Of a stretch of 43,858 nt of DNA, positions 16,857-25,435 are shown in pieces. The notes under the pieces were generated by a model. That model did not search any database, was not told the DNA's origin, and was given only the letters and a program-made list of their open reading frames with translations. The stretch lies in contig JACCRF010000086.1 in assembly GCA_013813715.1 (NCBI GenBank), positions 1 through 43,858 on the forward strand, in the 5' to 3' direction. Within the stretch, counting starts at the first letter, position 1. Every line of letters begins with the position of its first letter. Source of the stretch: Gemmatimonadaceae bacterium. GTDB taxonomy: Bacteria; Gemmatimonadota; Gemmatimonadetes; Gemmatimonadales; Gemmatimonadaceae. A program made the translations under genes and the position numbers.

Positions 16857-17783
16857 TCAGCGGTCGAGACCACGCTGAATGGTTATGTTGCCGCTGAATG
16901 TCTCTGCAATGACTCGCGCGCGGCCGTTCCCGATTCTGAACTCGAATTTGTTGTCATGATGCCGGCCGCTCGTGCCCGACTGGAGAGTCACCGGGAAATC
17001 GCTATCCACGTTTCCACTGAACGTTTCCAGACTCACCGTTGCGCCCGATGCGGAGGGAAGCGCCAGCGTGAGAGTACCGGAGTGCGACGCGAACTTGTAA
17101 TTGCCCGCAGGATCGAGCGGGCTGCTGTAAGCCACACGTCCGCTGACAGATTCCGCCCTCACCGATTTCGACTTGGCACCGACGACCGTGATCCGGCCGC
17201 TGACAGACTCGGCATCGATGTCTCCGGATATGCCGGAAAGCTCGAGCCGGCCGCTCACCGACTCTACACGCAAGTCGCCGGTCAGGCGTGAAATCTCGAT
17301 TCCGCCGGAGACGCTTTCCGCGATCACCTTGCCCGCCGCATCCGCGATTGAGATTCCACCGCTCAGGCTCTCCGCCTTGACGTCTCCCTTCACACCGGCA
17401 ACAGCGACCGACGCGGAATGAGTCTCCAACACGACGTGCGTGCCGAATGGAACCGTGAGCTCGAGCTCGCCCGCACCTCTGCTTCGGCGCGCGTTGGGCT
17501 CGACCGTGATGCGCACACCCGCCGGGCTGGTTCTGAGCTCGAATCCGCCTGGCTCCACGCTGCCGCGGACTCTCACCTGCGAACCGCCCGCTCCCGCGAC
17601 CCTGACCCGGCCGGAGAACAGTGAAACATTCACCGTACCCTGCCGGTCAAGCGTCACCGCGGTATCGACCCGCTGCGTGTATTCAATTCTAGGGCGTCGG
17701 TCCTGCGCGCTCGAGATCCCCGCCGAAGCAAGGAACAGCGCACTTGCGCCAACGGCCGAGAATGATCTCAGTTTCCTGGTCAC
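16857..17783 (-). CDS. DUF4097 beta-repeat protein, secreted (downstream of anti-sigma)
   Basis: 308 aa, GTG start. The signal peptide is followed by a right-handed beta-helix-like repeat domain: many short strands of the form ESxSGxIxI (KAESLSGGISI, AESVSGGIEI, VESVSGRLEL, AESVSGRITV, AESVSGRVAY), ending AETFSGNITIQRG. DUF4097/'adhesin-like' proteins are frequent partners of ECF sigma and anti-sigma genes, but their function is not established. This gene starts 14 bp after the anti-sigma stop, so it is almost certainly co-transcribed with it. Confidence 0.9.
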   Translation of the reverse strand: MTRKLRSFSAVGASALFLASAGISSAQDRRPRIEYTQRVDTAVTLDRQGTVNVSLFSGRVRVAGAGGSQVRVRGSVEPGGFELRTSPAGVRITVEPNARRSRGAGELELTVPFGTHVVLETHSASVAVAGVKGDVKAESLSGGISIADAAGKVIAESVSGGIEISRLTGDLRVESVSGRLELSGISGDIDAESVSGRITVVGAKSKSVRAESVSGRVAYSSPLDPAGNYKFASHSGTLTLALPSASGATVSLETFSGNVDSDFPVTLQSGTSGRHHDNKFEFRIGNGRARVIAETFSGNITIQRGLDR

Positions 17784-17796
17784 CTTCTGAATTCCC

Positions 17797-18612
17797 TCAA
17801 GTGCTGGCCGGCAGCAACGCCACCGTGCGCAATAGACCCGCTTTCTTTTCGAGCGCCTTGTTCAACTGGTCAGCCAGAAAAGCGCTCGCCGGATCGGCAG
17901 CCAGCGCGGCGCGAGCCTGTCGCACCGCGATGTCGATCAGCCTGAGATTGTCCTCGACAATCTTGACTGTTGCCGGATCGAGCTCCTGTCTCCGCTCCGC
18001 GAGTACGGACTGGAGCTGACGAATCTCCGCCCCGTAGGCGAGATCAGCCGCTGCCGCTGCCGGCTCATCGCTGGCCGCAGCAAGCCGCGGCAGCCGCGCC
18101 GCCGCGCTTCCACCAATACTCCCGCGATTCGTGCCGCCCTCGGCTCCCTCCGTCCCGGAGACGCCCCCGGTCATCGCGTCGAGTGCATCGGAGGCAACGC
18201 CCCGCCGATCCATCGCCACGGCAGAAGCGGCCTGAGGAGGATTCGGCGGAGTCGCCTCAGCCACACGCCCTGCGAGCGACCTCGATGCCGCCAGCCAGGT
18301 GATGCTTGCCGTGGACACCACGAGAGCCGCTGCTGCCGCGACCATCCACTTTCGCGAGATGCCTGGCCGTGGCACGGCCGCGATCGGCACAACGGCAGGC
18401 TGGATGCGCGCCTCGATTCCCTGCCATAGATCGCGGGACGGGACCATCTCCCGGAGCGATGCAGCTTCGGTTCGTATTCCGTTGACGTCGCGAACGAGAC
18501 CGCTGCACCTCGCGCAGCTCGCGGCATGCGCCTCCAGACGGCGCCTCGCCACTTCATCGAGATCTCCCTCGAAGTACTCGAGCAGAATCCCGTCAATGTC
18601 AACGCATGTCAT
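17797..18612 (-). CDS. Anti-sigma factor with zf-HC2 domain and one membrane segment
   Basis: 271 aa from the ATG at 18610-18612, chosen because AAGGAG lies 6 nt upstream. An ATG at 18625-18627 overlapping the sigma stop as ATGA is an alternative and adds five residues. The N-terminus carries the anti-sigma zinc motif HAASCARC (His29, Cys33, Cys36). A hydrophobic segment WMVAAAAALVVSTASITWLA near 87-106 anchors it in the membrane. The periplasmic part is Ala/Gly-rich with a helical C-terminus. Known role of the family: it holds the sigma factor at the membrane until a signal releases it. It lies directly after the sigma gene. Confidence 0.92.
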   Translation of the reverse strand: MTCVDIDGILLEYFEGDLDEVARRRLEAHAASCARCSGLVRDVNGIRTEAASLREMVPSRDLWQGIEARIQPAVVPIAAVPRPGISRKWMVAAAAALVVSTASITWLAASRSLAGRVAEATPPNPPQAASAVAMDRRGVASDALDAMTGGVSGTEGAEGGTNRGSIGGSAAARLPRLAAASDEPAAAAADLAYGAEIRQLQSVLAERRQELDPATVKIVEDNLRLIDIAVRQARAALAADPASAFLADQLNKALEKKAGLLRTVALLPAST

Positions 18613-18623
18613 CGCTTTCTCCT

Positions 18624-19241
18624 TCATCGTGTAAGCGCCTCTCTCAGCAGGAGCCGGGCGCGATGCAACTGCGCCTTGCTGCCACCGGCCGTTATTCCGC
18701 ACATGTCCGCGATCTCCTCATGCTTGTATCCCTCCACATCGTGAAGCACGAAGATCTTCTTCGCTCCCGGGGGCAGCAGCGACATCGCCGCCGTCAGGTC
18801 CATGGTGTCACCGTATCGCGGAGTGCTCGATGCCTTCTCTATCAGTGATTCCCCGCCTTCCGAATCATCCTCTACCAGCCGCTTCCGGTTGCGCACCTCG
18901 TTCTTCCTGTCGGTCAGAACCACGTTCACGGCCACTCTGTGAATCCAGGTCGAGAACGCCGCGTCACCCCTGAACTGCGGAAGCTTTTCCCACACTCTCA
19001 CAAACACGTCCTGAGTCAGCTCCTCTCCCCGCGTCCTGCTCCCGCACATCCGGGCACACAACGTGAAGACCCGGTTCACGTGCATTCTGTAAAGCCGCTC
19101 GAACGCGCGCCTGTCCCCTGTCGCGGCGAGCGCCACGTCGGCCGAATCATCCGCCTGCGTGGAGGCACCCATCATTTCAGGTGCGGCGAAACGACTTTCG
19201 TCACTCTGTCCTTGCAGTGTCAGATAGCCCGTGCGCACCAA
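18624..19241 (-). CDS. ECF-type RNA polymerase sigma factor
   Basis: Up to 205 aa. Region 2 is clear: AFERLYRMHVNRVF, then GEELTQDVFVRVWEKL and FSTWIHRVAVNVV. Region 4 is MSLLPPGAKKIFVLHDVEGY followed by KHEEIADMCGITAGGSKAQL, the helix-turn-helix for the -35 element. The start is uncertain: a TTG at 19239-19241, a GTG just after it, or ATG 19173-19175, none with a strong ribosome site. The stop overlaps a possible anti-sigma start. It is likely autoregulated with the DUF4097 gene upstream. Confidence 0.9.
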   Translation of the reverse strand: MVRTGYLTLQGQSDESRFAAPEMMGASTQADDSADVALAATGDRRAFERLYRMHVNRVFTLCARMCGSRTRGEELTQDVFVRVWEKLPQFRGDAAFSTWIHRVAVNVVLTDRKNEVRNRKRLVEDDSEGGESLIEKASSTPRYGDTMDLTAAMSLLPPGAKKIFVLHDVEGYKHEEIADMCGITAGGSKAQLHRARLLLREALTR

Positions 19242-19261
19242 AGGTTTGAACGCGCGACGGC

Positions 19262-20092
19262 TTACCGGCGACGAATCGTCAGCGGCCCGTTCGTCGTTTC
19301 CGCGCGAACGGTTGCGCCTCCAGAGCCAAGATCTGTCGAGATGTTCTTGTTGATTCTCCCGACCACGGTGACCGGGAAGCCAAGGCTAATTGGGCCGTTC
19401 GTCGTGCCCGCCTCGAGATGCGCCGAATAGCCCTCCGGAATGCTGATCGTCAGTGGGCCGTTGGTAGTCTTCGCATCAAGACCTTCCCCTTCCCACCGGT
19501 TTCCGGTGAGCGAGATGCTGAGCGGGCCGTTCGTCGTGCGCGCTTTCACCGTGCCGGCAAGATCGCGGAGTGAAAGCGGTCCGTTGCGCGTCTCGAGGTT
19601 CATTTCGCCGCGCACCTGCTCAACCGACACCGGGCCATTCCGCGTGCCGACGCGAAGGTCGGAGCGCCTCGGCAGAGACACAACGAGCGATGCCGACCAC
19701 GATTCCTCATCCTCGTTGTCGCTCGGGCCCTCAGCGGTGATTGTCGATCCGTTAATGACCGTGCGAACGCGGCTGGCGAGCGCTCGTGCCGCAGCAGACG
19801 ATCGTGCCTGGGCGCGAATCCGTGTCCGCACGACCATCTGATCGCGGTCCCAGCCAGTCACATGAACCCCGCCGTTCCGAAGACCTTCCATTGTCACGGT
19901 GCCCCTCGGCGCGCGCACGCTGGCCTCACGAATTTCGCAGTGCGTCTCCCGCCTGTTATTCCAGCCCCTGTCGCTTTCACGACGGCAGTTGTCGAGCCAC
20001 TCGGCGTCGTCCGTTTGAGCGGCCGCGCGCTTGCCGGGAACCAGCGATGCGAGGACAACAAAGGCGAGGATGAATCGGATTAGTCGAGGCAT
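19262..20092 (-). CDS. DUF4097 beta-repeat protein, secreted (upstream of sigma factor)
   Basis: 276 aa from the ATG giving MPRLIRFILAFVVLASLVPG, a signal peptide. The mature part has a short Cys-containing N-terminal region (DNCRRESDRGWNNRRETHCE), then a beta-repeat domain with motif (T/R)xNGPLxI, repeated as RNGPVSVE, RNGPLSLR, TNGPLSIS, TNGPLTIS, TNGPISLG and TNGPLTIR. It is paralogous in fold to the 16857 gene, but its repeat consensus is different (TNGP rather than ESVSG). It is the first gene of the sigma cluster, 20 bp before the annotated sigma start. Confidence 0.9.
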   Translation of the reverse strand: MPRLIRFILAFVVLASLVPGKRAAAQTDDAEWLDNCRRESDRGWNNRRETHCEIREASVRAPRGTVTMEGLRNGGVHVTGWDRDQMVVRTRIRAQARSSAAARALASRVRTVINGSTITAEGPSDNEDEESWSASLVVSLPRRSDLRVGTRNGPVSVEQVRGEMNLETRNGPLSLRDLAGTVKARTTNGPLSISLTGNRWEGEGLDAKTTNGPLTISIPEGYSAHLEAGTTNGPISLGFPVTVVGRINKNISTDLGSGGATVRAETTNGPLTIRRR

Positions 20093-20142
20093 TGGCGGGG
20101 GTCGTTGATTGTTGATGGGGGTGAGACATCTACAATCGGCAG

Positions 20143-20167
20143 AACGTTTGAATCCCGCCAAAAGTTT
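20143..20167 (-). promoter_or_regulatory. Candidate ECF-type promoter of the DUF4097-sigma cluster
   Basis: On the minus strand, AAACTTTTGG (20158-20167) and AACGTT (20143-20148) are spaced as -35 and -10 elements, about 50 nt before the first ATG of the cluster. An AACTTTT-type -35 is known for some ECF groups. The assignment is by eye only. Confidence 0.3.
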
Positions 20168-20190
20168 GGAAAACGATCCGGCGGCTTGAG

Positions 20191-20222
20191 AAAACCGATC
20201 CTGCGGATTGGGCGGATCAGGG
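20191..20222 (-). repeat. Dispersed intergenic repeat, diverged inverted copy
   Basis: The minus strand reads CCCTGATCCGCCCAATCCGC then AGGATCGGTTTT, about 26 of 32 bases identical to the copies at 1537 and 20797. A partial further unit (GAAAACGATCCGGCGGCTTG) precedes it at about 20168. Confidence 0.55.
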
Positions 20223-20261
20223 ACGGAGAAAAACGATATGGCGAACGAGAACGTGCGGACT

Positions 20262-20699
20262 CTACTTCGGCGCGACTTCGAAGGTGCCCACGTAAGCCGC
20301 CGGACGGATGGCGATGCCGGAGCGGGGCGCGGGCTTTAGTCCGACCAGTCTTACCTCGTGGCCATGAAAGAGCGTTGAACGGGGATCCACCGTCGTGTTT
20401 ATGCGTTCGTCGCGCGAAGGAATTCCGGAGGCCGAAAGCGTCATCGAGGCCGCAGCGTTGCCTGCCCACACACACTGAACGTCGATCGGGCAACGCGAAT
20501 CTTCCTCGATTCCTCGGAAACGGAGGATGATACCGGTGCCACCGATCCGCGCCGAAGTTCCAACCGGAAGATCGAACTGGTCACCCACCCGCACGTTGAC
20601 GGCTGCCGCGACGTCAGACTCCGAGCCGGGCTGCGAAGGTGTTGCGCAACCAGCCATTCCAATGAATGCGATTCCGAGAACCGATACAGTTCGTTTCAT
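20262..20699 (-). CDS. Predicted lipoprotein of unknown function
   Basis: 145 aa. The lipoprotein signal MKRTVSVLGIAFIGMAGC has Cys18. The mature protein is a small beta-rich domain with GDQFDLPVGTSARIGGTGII, a central EDSRCPIDVQCVWAGNA and AIRPAAYVGTFEVAP at the end. The SRCPxDVxCVWxGNA motif, with two cysteines that may form a disulfide, marks a widespread uncharacterised lipoprotein family. It stands apart from the neighbouring clusters, separated by repeat-bearing intergenic DNA on both sides. Confidence 0.75.
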   Translation of the reverse strand: MKRTVSVLGIAFIGMAGCATPSQPGSESDVAAAVNVRVGDQFDLPVGTSARIGGTGIILRFRGIEEDSRCPIDVQCVWAGNAAASMTLSASGIPSRDERINTTVDPRSTLFHGHEVRLVGLKPAPRSGIAIRPAAYVGTFEVAPK

Positions 20700-20796
20700 G
20701 GGCTGTCTTGAATCCTACACCCTGATGCCGGGAACGGCCCGTGAGGCCGATGTCGATTGTCACGTAGTCCGCGATTCCCCGCTAATGCCCTTGCGT

Positions 20797-20830
20797 CCCT
20801 GATCCGTTCAATCCGCACGATCGCTTTCTA
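20797..20830 (+). repeat. Dispersed intergenic repeat, copy 2 (CCCTGATCCG family)
   Basis: 32 of 34 bases identical to 1537-1570 in the same orientation. It lies between a lipoprotein gene and the end of purK, in a stretch with no gene. Confidence 0.7.
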
Positions 20831-20882
20831 CCCTTCTGTCATTGGCGCCTGCGAGACTGAATCCCTCACCGAGGCTGACGCA

Positions 20883-21974
20883 TTACGCCGAAAGCGCGAG
20901 GCGGACCTGCGCTACCCGGCTCCTCACGCCATCCATGTCGTCGGCCGTGACCGTAATATGCCCCAGTTTGCGCCTCGGCGCCGGGGTCTTTCCGTACATG
21001 TGAACGTGCACGTCAGCCATCTCGCGAAGTCGGCCAAGATCAGGCTCCCGCCCAATAACGTTCACCATTCCGACGGCGCCGCTCATTTCGGTGGAGCCGA
21101 GCTTCATGCCAGCCACCGCGCGCAGGTGGTTCTCGAACTGACTGGTGTCAGCTCCTTCGATCGACCAGTGGCCGCTGTTGTGAACGCGAGGTGCCATCTC
21201 GTTCGCAAGCAGACTACCATCCATTTCGAAAAACTCGATTGCCATCACCCCGACGTATTGAAGCTCGTCGAGGAGGCGATGGGCGAACCCTTCCGCCTGG
21301 GTCTGGAGGGCGCCGGGCGATCCTGGCGCCGGAGCGAGCGAGAAGCGCAAGATCCCGTCGCTGTGGTGATTCTCGACGAGGGGATAGAATGCGGTCTCGC
21401 CGTCAATCGACCGCACCGAGATGAGTGAAAGCTCGCGCGCGAATCTGACGAGCGATTCGACGATAGCGGGGGCTCCGTTGAGAGCAACCCACGCTCGCGC
21501 GATGTCGTCGTCGTTCCGAATGACGGATTGCCCCTTTCCGTCGTAGCCGAGACTCCGCGTCTTGAGCATTGCCGGAAATCCGACGTGCTCGCGTGCGGAG
21601 CGGACGTCTCTCATGCTTCCCACGGGAACGAACGCGGGAATCGGAATGCCGAGTTTTGCGAAACATTCCTTCTCGGCAACTCTGTCCTGCGCTGTCTCGA
21701 GCGCGCCGACGGGGGGCCGCATGATGACGGTTTCGCTGACCGTTCTTACCGAACGCAGGGGGATGCTCTCGAACTCGTAGGTCGCGACGTCTAGGCCTTC
21801 CGCGAAGTGGGCGAGCGCGGCGTCATTCTCGTAGTCGGCGACGACGAGCTCCGCGATTCTGCCCGCCGGTGCCTCGACGTCGGGTGAAAGAAACCGGCAT
21901 TTCAGACCGAGCCGTGTTCCGGCATGCGCGAGCATCAGCCCGAGCTGGCCCGCACCCATTACCCCGACAATCAC
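20883..21974 (-). CDS. purK: 5-(carboxyamino)imidazole ribonucleotide synthase (PurK)
   Basis: 363 aa, GTG start overlapping the purE stop (GTGA at 21971-21974). It is an ATP-grasp enzyme: [17 protein letters not shown] at the N-terminus (pre-ATP-grasp fold), [15 protein letters not shown] in the nucleotide-binding loop, and the PurK signature [20 protein letters not shown] followed by [12 protein letters not shown]. It makes N5-CAIR from AIR, ATP and bicarbonate, the substrate for PurE. Start-stop overlap with purE indicates translational coupling. It is the last gene of the ffh-to-purK run. Confidence 0.97.
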   Translation of the reverse strand: MIVGVMGAGQLGLMLAHAGTRLGLKCRFLSPDVEAPAGRIAELVVADYENDAALAHFAEGLDVATYEFESIPLRSVRTVSETVIMRPPVGALETAQDRVAEKECFAKLGIPIPAFVPVGSMRDVRSAREHVGFPAMLKTRSLGYDGKGQSVIRNDDDIARAWVALNGAPAIVESLVRFARELSLISVRSIDGETAFYPLVENHHSDGILRFSLAPAPGSPGALQTQAEGFAHRLLDELQYVGVMAIEFFEMDGSLLANEMAPRVHNSGHWSIEGADTSQFENHLRAVAGMKLGSTEMSGAVGMVNVIGREPDLGRLREMADVHVHMYGKTPAPRRKLGHITVTADDMDGVRSRVAQVRLALSA

Positions 21975-22468
21975 TCGGTGGACGGGTCGGGTCGCTCCAA
22001 AACCGCCTGCGTCTGCGTCTCGCGAAAGGTCTCGAGTGCCGATGCGAGGTCAGGTCTACCGTCGGCGAGAATCGCCGTCGCCAGAAGCGCAGCGTTTATC
22101 GCGCCCGCTTTGCCGATGGCGAGCGTTCCCACAGGAACTCCGGCCGGCATCTGCACGATCGAGAGCAGCGAGTCTATCCCCTGCAGCGCTTTCGACTCCA
22201 CGGGAACGCCGAGCACCGGCAGGGTTGTCTTCGCGGACACCATTCCGGGAAGATGGGCCGCGCCGCCCGCACCGGCGATGATTACACGGAGGCCGCGGCC
22301 CTGGGCGTTGCTCGCGTACTCGAAAAGAAGATCGGGAGTCCGGTGGGCAGAAACCACTCGAGTCTCGCTCGGAACACCGAGCGCGTCGAGCGTCTCGACC
22401 GTATGCCGCATCGTCTCCCAATCTGATCGGGAGCCCATGATTACGCCGACGAGAGGTTGCGCCTCCAA
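21971..22468 (-). CDS. purE: N5-carboxyaminoimidazole ribonucleotide mutase (PurE)
   Basis: 165 aa. Class I PurE motifs are present: [12 protein letters not shown] (phosphate binding), SAHRTPD with the catalytic His42, and [20 protein letters not shown]. It converts N5-CAIR to CAIR in purine synthesis, acting on the product of PurK. It starts one base after the rnhB stop and overlaps purK by four bases, so the three genes are tightly packed. Confidence 0.97.
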   Translation of the reverse strand: MEAQPLVGVIMGSRSDWETMRHTVETLDALGVPSETRVVSAHRTPDLLFEYASNAQGRGLRVIIAGAGGAAHLPGMVSAKTTLPVLGVPVESKALQGIDSLLSIVQMPAGVPVGTLAIGKAGAINAALLATAILADGRPDLASALETFRETQTQAVLERPDPSTE

Positions 22469-22469
22469 G

Positions 22470-23204
22470 TCAACTCGGCGGTGCGAGCGACTCGTCGGCC
22501 ATTAGCGAATCGAAGTCAAGAACGAGCTGGCTTACGCGAACGAAAGTCCGTCTGTGATGGGCCGTGATTCCATGGGAGGCCAGCCCGCGAATGTGCGCCT
22601 GCGTCGTGTATCCGACGTTCGTCTCCCACGTGTAGGCCGGATGCCTGAGAGAGAGGCGCACCATGAGGCGGTCACGAGTGACCTTGGCCACGATCGACGC
22701 ACATGCGATGCTGAAGCAGCGGGCATCGCCGTGAACAACTGCGGTGTGCGGGATGGGCAGCGTGCGCATCGGTTTGCCGTCTATCACCACGTGATCGGGC
22801 GTAATCCTGAGGCGGCCCAGTGCGCGGCGCATAGCCAGAACACTCGCCTGATAGATGTTGAGGCGCTCGATCTCACTGACCGACGCCGCGCCGAGTGCGA
22901 AGTCCAGCGCGCGCTCTCTGATCTTTATCGCGAGCCGGGTGCGCTGTTCGGCGGTGAGCTTCTTGGAGTCGTCCACACCTGAGATGGCGCGCATGTCGGG
23001 CGGCATGATAACGGCGCACGCGACGACTGGTCCCGCGAGTGGACCGCGGCCCACCTCGTCAACGCCGGCGAGGAGCGGACCTCGCTCGAGGCGGAGGTCC
23101 CTTTCTATTTGCGTCCAGCGCTTTCGCTTGTGGTGATGCGCCCGCCTGGCTTGTTGACCACCCTCGCCGTCGTCGGCGGGCCGGTCGTCACCTGAAGTCC
23201 GCAC
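22470..23204 (-). CDS. rnhB: Ribonuclease HII
   Basis: About 244 aa from GTG 23202-23204. The start is not certain because the frame is open further upstream into rplS. RNase HII signatures are [20 protein letters not shown] (the first catalytic Asp and Glu), [22 protein letters not shown], and [14 protein letters not shown]. The N-terminal 25-30 residues are basic and Asp/Gly-rich and not part of the domain. It removes RNA from RNA-DNA hybrids, including single ribonucleotides. Its position after rplS is conserved in many bacteria. Confidence 0.95.
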   Translation of the reverse strand: MRTSGDDRPADDGEGGQQARRAHHHKRKRWTQIERDLRLERGPLLAGVDEVGRGPLAGPVVACAVIMPPDMRAISGVDDSKKLTAEQRTRLAIKIRERALDFALGAASVSEIERLNIYQASVLAMRRALGRLRITPDHVVIDGKPMRTLPIPHTAVVHGDARCFSIACASIVAKVTRDRLMVRLSLRHPAYTWETNVGYTTQAHIRGLASHGITAHHRRTFVRVSQLVLDFDSLMADESLAPPS

Positions 23205-23242
23205 GTTATCCGCCGATGCTGCCAAGCGGCGCGGACCCGACT

Positions 23243-23614
23243 CTACGCCTCGGCGCCCGGAACGTGAACGCGCACCTTTCGCTCCTTGATGCGTGTCGCC
23301 TTGCCGGTGAGGTGGCGCAGATAGTAGAGCTTCGCGCGCCTGACGCGCCCGCGGCGAACCACCAGGACGCTGGCGATCATCGGGCTGTGCGTCGGGAAGA
23401 TGCGCTCGACGCCGATGCCGCTCGAGATCTTGCGAACCGTGAAGGTGGCGCTGATGCCGCTTCCGCGCCGGGCCAGGCATACACCCTCGAACGCCTGCAG
23501 CCGCTCCTTCTCGCCTTCCTTGACGCGGACATTGACGCGAACGGTGTCACCGGCGCGGAAGGGCGGAATGTCTCCGCGGAGCCACTCTTTCTGGGTTTCG
23601 ATAAATGGATGCAT
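23243..23614 (-). CDS. rplS: 50S ribosomal protein L19
   Basis: 123 aa. It has the L19 features [20 protein letters not shown], the [20 protein letters not shown] core, and the basic tail [20 protein letters not shown]. It sits at the 30S-50S interface. The 137 bp to trmD hold no gene; they contain a short inverted repeat, GGTTAA/TTAACC (23651-23656 and 23675-23680), which may be a leader structure but has no recognised class. Confidence 0.98.
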   Translation of the reverse strand: MHPFIETQKEWLRGDIPPFRAGDTVRVNVRVKEGEKERLQAFEGVCLARRGSGISATFTVRKISSGIGVERIFPTHSPMIASVLVVRRGRVRRAKLYYLRHLTGKATRIKERKVRVHVPGAEA

Positions 23615-23751
23615 ATAGAGCTCGGGGCGAAGGTTGACAGCCCGGCGGGTGGTTAAGTGTGGTAGAGAGCGAAGTTAACCGGCGGGCGGCGATTATGCCA
23701 GTTGACGGCCGTCGGGCTTTAGACCAGCGGAACAACCCAAATGGCGGGCAC

Positions 23752-24417
23752 CTAAGCTGACTCACTTCGCTTGTGAGTGAGCCGCACGCCTTCGTCCTCA
23801 CGCCATTTCGCGATTCTGGAATGGTCCCCGGAGAGCAACACTTCCGGCACGGAATGCCCTCTGAACTCGGGGGGTCGCGTATAGCTCGGGGCGCTTATGC
23901 CTCGATCGAAGAATGAATCCCCGCGCGCGCTATCGAGATCGGACATCGCCCCGGGAATCAGACGCACCGTAGCATCGATAATCGCCAGTGCAGCGGCCTC
24001 ACCGCCGCTCAGCACGAAATCGCCCAGTGAGATTTCCTCGGAGGCCAGATGGTCCGCGACCCGCTGATCCACATCCTTGTAGTGGCCGCATAGCAGCGTA
24101 AGCTCAGTGCCTTGCGCGAATCGCGCCGCGTCGCCGTGCGAGAACGACCGCCCGCGGGGCGACAGCAGCACTATCGGCGCCTGGGACCCGATCGACTCGA
24201 CCGCCTCAAAGAACGGCCCCGGCTTCATTACCATCCCCGCCCCACCGCCATAGGGGTAATCGTCCACCGTGCGGTGCTTGTCGTGCGTGAAGTCGCGGAG
24301 GTCGACGATGTTATACTCGACGCCGCCCGCCGCGCTCGCGCGCGCTGGTATGCTGAGCGCCAGCGGGCCCGCAAAGAAATCCGGAAACAGCGTGACCACG
24401 TTGATGCGGAGCGGCAT
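23752..24417 (-). CDS. trmD: tRNA (guanine37-N1)-methyltransferase TrmD
   Basis: 221 aa. It has the SPOUT-fold TrmD motifs INVVTLFPDFF, DDYPYGGGAGMVMKPGPFF, TLLCGHYKDVDQR, EEISLGDFVLSGGEAA and SYTRPPEFRGHSVPEVLLSG. The knot residues are conserved. CGHYKD replaces the common CGRYEG, a modest variation. It methylates G37 of tRNAs to prevent frameshifting. It starts 4 bp after rimM. Confidence 0.97.
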   Translation of the reverse strand: MPLRINVVTLFPDFFAGPLALSIPARASAAGGVEYNIVDLRDFTHDKHRTVDDYPYGGGAGMVMKPGPFFEAVESIGSQAPIVLLSPRGRSFSHGDAARFAQGTELTLLCGHYKDVDQRVADHLASEEISLGDFVLSGGEAAALAIIDATVRLIPGAMSDLDSARGDSFFDRGISAPSYTRPPEFRGHSVPEVLLSGDHSRIAKWREDEGVRLTHKRSESA

Positions 24418-24421
24418 CAGA

Positions 24422-24952
24422 TCAATCGAAGATGCCGAGATCGTTCTTCACTACGATCACCCGCGCGTCCGCATCGGTTCGATCCACCACTTCGGCGCGG
24501 TAGGGCACGAACACGCTTCCTTTCGCGGTCCGCACGTCGAGCGTCAGTCCCTGCGGAAGCTCATAGTACGCGGTCACCTCGCCAATCTCCTCCCCCGTAT
24601 CGAGCCGCACCTTCATCCCCAGCAGCTCGTGGAGGTACACCTCATCCTCGGCGGGCGGGTCGAGCTCGGCGAAGGGAGCGAGCAGATAGCGGCCGCGCAG
24701 CAGCTCGGCAGTATTCCGGTCAGTGATCGAGTCGAACTTCACCATCAGCCCGCCTTTGAACGGCCGCGAGCTCTCTACCGTGAACTGCTGCTCATTCCGG
24801 TCAGGGTTTCCCTTCGAGTCGCCCGCGAAAACACGACGGCCGGACGCGAACACCGCGTCCGGCGCGTCTGTCAACGGCTCTACGACAACTTCGCCGCGAA
24901 TACCCTGTGCATTGCGGATCAGCCCAACGATCGCCAATGCAGCGGAGTCCAT
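24422..24952 (-). CDS. rimM: Ribosome maturation factor RimM
   Basis: 176 aa from the ATG at 24950-24952, one base after the rpsP stop. The N-terminal RimM barrel has VGLIRNAQGIRGEVVVEPLT and the loop LLRGRYLLAP. The C-terminal PRC-barrel contains VYLHELLGMKVR, and IGEVTAYYELPQ then VPYRAEVVDRTD. It assists 30S head assembly by binding S19. Its place between rpsP and trmD is the standard one. Confidence 0.96.
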   Translation of the reverse strand: MDSAALAIVGLIRNAQGIRGEVVVEPLTDAPDAVFASGRRVFAGDSKGNPDRNEQQFTVESSRPFKGGLMVKFDSITDRNTAELLRGRYLLAPFAELDPPAEDEVYLHELLGMKVRLDTGEEIGEVTAYYELPQGLTLDVRTAKGSVFVPYRAEVVDRTDADARVIVVKNDLGIFD

Positions 24953-24953
24953 C

Positions 24954-25340
24954 CTATTCCGCGGCGTCGCCTGCCGTGGAGCCTGTGTCCGTCGGGGAGC
25001 CTGCGTCCGTGTGAAGCGCGAGCTCCTCTTCCTCGCTCCGCTCCGGGAGCGGAACAGCCGTCTGCTTGAGCTCGATCCCGAGCCGCTGCTCGTGGCGACG
25101 CCTGAGAACACCGGTCCGCCGAAGCAGCGACCGAACCGTGTCACTCGGCTGCGCACCGACACCCAGCCAGTAGTTCGCGCGCTCTTCGTCGACCTTGAGC
25201 CCACCCTCTGCCTGACGGGGAGCGTACTGGCCGATGATCTCGATGAACTTGCCGTCACGCGGACTCTGCGAATCGGCAACGACGATGCGGTACACGGGCG
25301 CCTTTTTCCGCCCAATGCGGCGGAGACGAATTCTTACCAT
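24954..25340 (-). CDS. rpsP: 30S ribosomal protein S16
   Basis: 128 aa from the ATG giving [40 protein letters not shown] and [19 protein letters not shown] follow, all canonical for S16. The C-terminal extension of about 35 residues is acidic and Ser/Thr-rich ([16 protein letters not shown] and onward) and is longer than in most S16 proteins. Confidence 0.97.
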   Translation of the reverse strand: MVRIRLRRIGRKKAPVYRIVVADSQSPRDGKFIEIIGQYAPRQAEGGLKVDEERANYWLGVGAQPSDTVRSLLRRTGVLRRRHEQRLGIELKQTAVPLPERSEEEELALHTDAGSPTDTGSTAGDAAE

Positions 25341-25435
25341 CGGTGCTGCTCCATTTCCTGGGGTGGTCTGTGCTGCTCTCGGGCTCATCGCTCCACCGGT
25401 GTCTCCGGCGAGCACCCGGTCCTGAAGTGCGGTTG

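Noticed and set aside
17173-17421. Tandem DNA repeat or CRISPR in the DUF4097 genes
   Set aside because: The periodic sequence is explained by beta-repeat protein motifs (ESVSG and TNGP), with diverged DNA and no spacers.
23615-23751. Ribosomal-protein leader (L19-type) RNA or riboswitch
   Set aside because: Only a 6-bp inverted repeat was found, with no match to a known leader consensus.
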